Below, piece by piece: positions 5,784 through 6,637 of a DNA stretch of 6,637 nucleotides; position 1 is the first letter of the stretch; every line of letters begins with the position of its first letter. The DNA is from Bifidobacteriaceae bacterium. GTDB lineage: Bacteria > Actinomycetota > Actinomycetes > Actinomycetales > WQXJ01. A program made the position numbers and the translations under genes. The stretch covers positions 1 through 6,637 of the forward strand of contig JAIRTF010000028.1 of assembly GCA_031255075.1 (NCBI GenBank). Direction: 5' to 3'. Under the pieces are notes generated by a model. The model was not told where the DNA came from and searched no databases. It saw only the letters and a program-made list of their open reading frames with translations.

Positions 5784-6211
5784 AACGCGAATCGCCCCGG
5801 GCGCGGCGCGTAGCTGATCGCATCAAAGAAGTCGTGGCCGGGTTGTTGACCAGAAGTATCAAGGACCCGCGCCTGGGCTTTGTGACCATCACCGATGTGC
5901 GGGTGACCGGTGATCTGCAGCACGCCACGATTTTCTACACGGTGTTGGGTGATGAAACCGCTTGCCAGGAAACGGCCGCCGCCTTGGCTTCGGCCCGCGG
6001 GTTGATCCGGTCCGAGGTGGGCAAATCCTTGGGGCTACGGCTGACGCCGACCATCGATTTCCAGTTGGACCAGTTGCCGGAGGGCGCCAGCCGGATTGAG
6101 GATGCCCTGCGCCGGGCCGCTGAACAGGACGCCGATGTGGCGGCCCAGGCAGCCGGTGCTTCCTACGCCGGTGAAGCTGACCCGTATCAACACGATGAGC
6201 CAGACGACTGA
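5780..6211 (+). CDS. rbfA: 30S ribosome-binding factor RbfA
   Basis: A 143-residue cytoplasmic protein that binds the immature 30S subunit and assists late 16S rRNA maturation, also aiding cold adaptation in known bacteria. The sequence has the KH-like RbfA core: RVADRIKEVVAGLL (about 10-23), KDPRLGFVTITDVRVTGDL (28-46), then ATIFYTVLG, SARGLIRSEVG and GLRLTPTIDF, in the usual order. The C-terminal tail YAGEADPY is a hallmark of actinobacterial RbfA. The start is TTG, overlapping the infB stop as TTGA, with GAAGGA 6 nt upstream; no ATG lies near the conserved N-terminus. The 3' end overlaps truB by 17 nt. The DHH-family phosphoesterase gene found between rbfA and truB in some actinobacteria is absent. 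Confidence 0.96.
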   Translation: MKRESPRARRVADRIKEVVAGLLTRSIKDPRLGFVTITDVRVTGDLQHATIFYTVLGDETACQETAAALASARGLIRSEVGKSLGLRLTPTIDFQLDQLPEGASRIEDALRRAAEQDADVAAQAAGASYAGEADPYQHDEPDD

Positions 6212-6637
6212 CCAACCCGCGGTGGCGCCGGCTGGGGTGCTGGTGTTGGACAAGCCGCTGGATTGGACTTCGCATGATTGCGTGGCCAAACTGCGGCGGT
6301 TGTTGGGCGTCAAGAAGATCGGCCACGCGGGCACCTTGGACCCGGCGGCCACCGGTGTGCTGGTGGCCGGAGTGGGGCGCGGCACCCGTTTCCTGACCTA
6401 CCTGAGCGGGCTGGATAAGGCCTACACGGCCACCATCCGTTTGGGCGTGGCCACCACCACGGACGATGCCGCCGGGGAAGTCACCAGCGTCACTCCGGCT
6501 GCTGCCTTGGGCCATGACCGCCTTGAAGCTGGCGTGGCTTTGCTGACCGGGGACATTCTGCAAGTGCCGAGTTCGGTCAGCGCCATCAAAGTGGCCGGCA
6601 AACGAGCCTATGCGCGGGTCCGCGCCGGCGAAACAGT
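6195..6637 (+). CDS. truB: tRNA pseudouridine(55) synthase TruB (3' end outside window)
   Basis: The first 147 residues of TruB, the enzyme that converts uridine 55 of the tRNA T-loop to pseudouridine. The frame runs off the window edge without a stop. Visible motifs: GVLVLDKPLDWTSHD (about 14-28); the catalytic motif HAGTLDPAATGVL with nucleophile Asp49; the conserved Tyr in KAYTATIRLG (75-84); and QVPSSVSAIKVAGKRAYARV (about 123-142), the substrate-binding segment in which many TruB proteins have QxPPxYSAIK. All key residues in this part look intact. The ATG start lies inside rbfA (17-nt overlap), with no strong Shine-Dalgarno, so translation probably depends on coupling to rbfA. A later start is possible, since the conserved part begins near residue 14. 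Confidence 0.96.
   Translation, partial: MSQTTDQPAVAPAGVLVLDKPLDWTSHDCVAKLRRLLGVKKIGHAGTLDPAATGVLVAGVGRGTRFLTYLSGLDKAYTATIRLGVATTTDDAAGEVTSVTPAAALGHDRLEAGVALLTGDILQVPSSVSAIKVAGKRAYARVRAGET

Overview
The window is high-GC, densely packed bacterial DNA. Gene content, gene order and protein style point to the Actinomycetota. The main signs are an actinobacterial IF2 with a very long Ala/Pro- then Gly/Arg-rich linker carrying GNNPF motifs, an RbfA tail with the YAGEADPY motif, a short NusA without C-terminal acidic repeats, and a DUF4439-like lipoprotein between proS and nusA. Species cannot be named from the sequence.

Layout: the 3' end of proS (1-254, +) meets tail-to-tail a secreted lipoprotein gene with a DUF4439-like C-terminal half (251-1159, -). 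A divergent gap (1160-1332) follows; in many actinobacteria rimP sits here, but no rimP is recognisable. The translation operon then runs rightward: nusA (1333-2490), ylxR (2551-2895), infB (2952-5783), rbfA (5780-6211) and truB (6195 to the window edge, incomplete). No tRNA, rRNA, IS element, CRISPR array or convincing intrinsic terminator is present.

The operon genes serve RNA synthesis and ribosome work together. NusA controls RNA polymerase pausing and antitermination. YlxR is a small nucleic-acid-binding partner. IF2 places initiator tRNA on the ribosome. RbfA matures the 30S subunit. TruB makes pseudouridine 55 in tRNA. Distal genes are coupled by overlaps: TTGA between infB and rbfA, and 17 nt between rbfA and truB.

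The most unusual structure is the short ylxR-infB junction (about 2867-2954). Three tiny reading frames (MDTQ, MSALK as the tail of YlxR, and MSTQH) are chained by two ATGA stop/start overlaps and end 2 nt before a pair of mutually exclusive hairpins. One hairpin buries the infB Shine-Dalgarno sequence; the other would release it. This looks like a translational coupling or attenuation device for IF2, inferred from sequence alone. Other points are a 21-residue tandem duplication in the IF2 linker whose copies differ only by synonymous changes, the missing rimP, and a coding-like fragment upstream of nusA.
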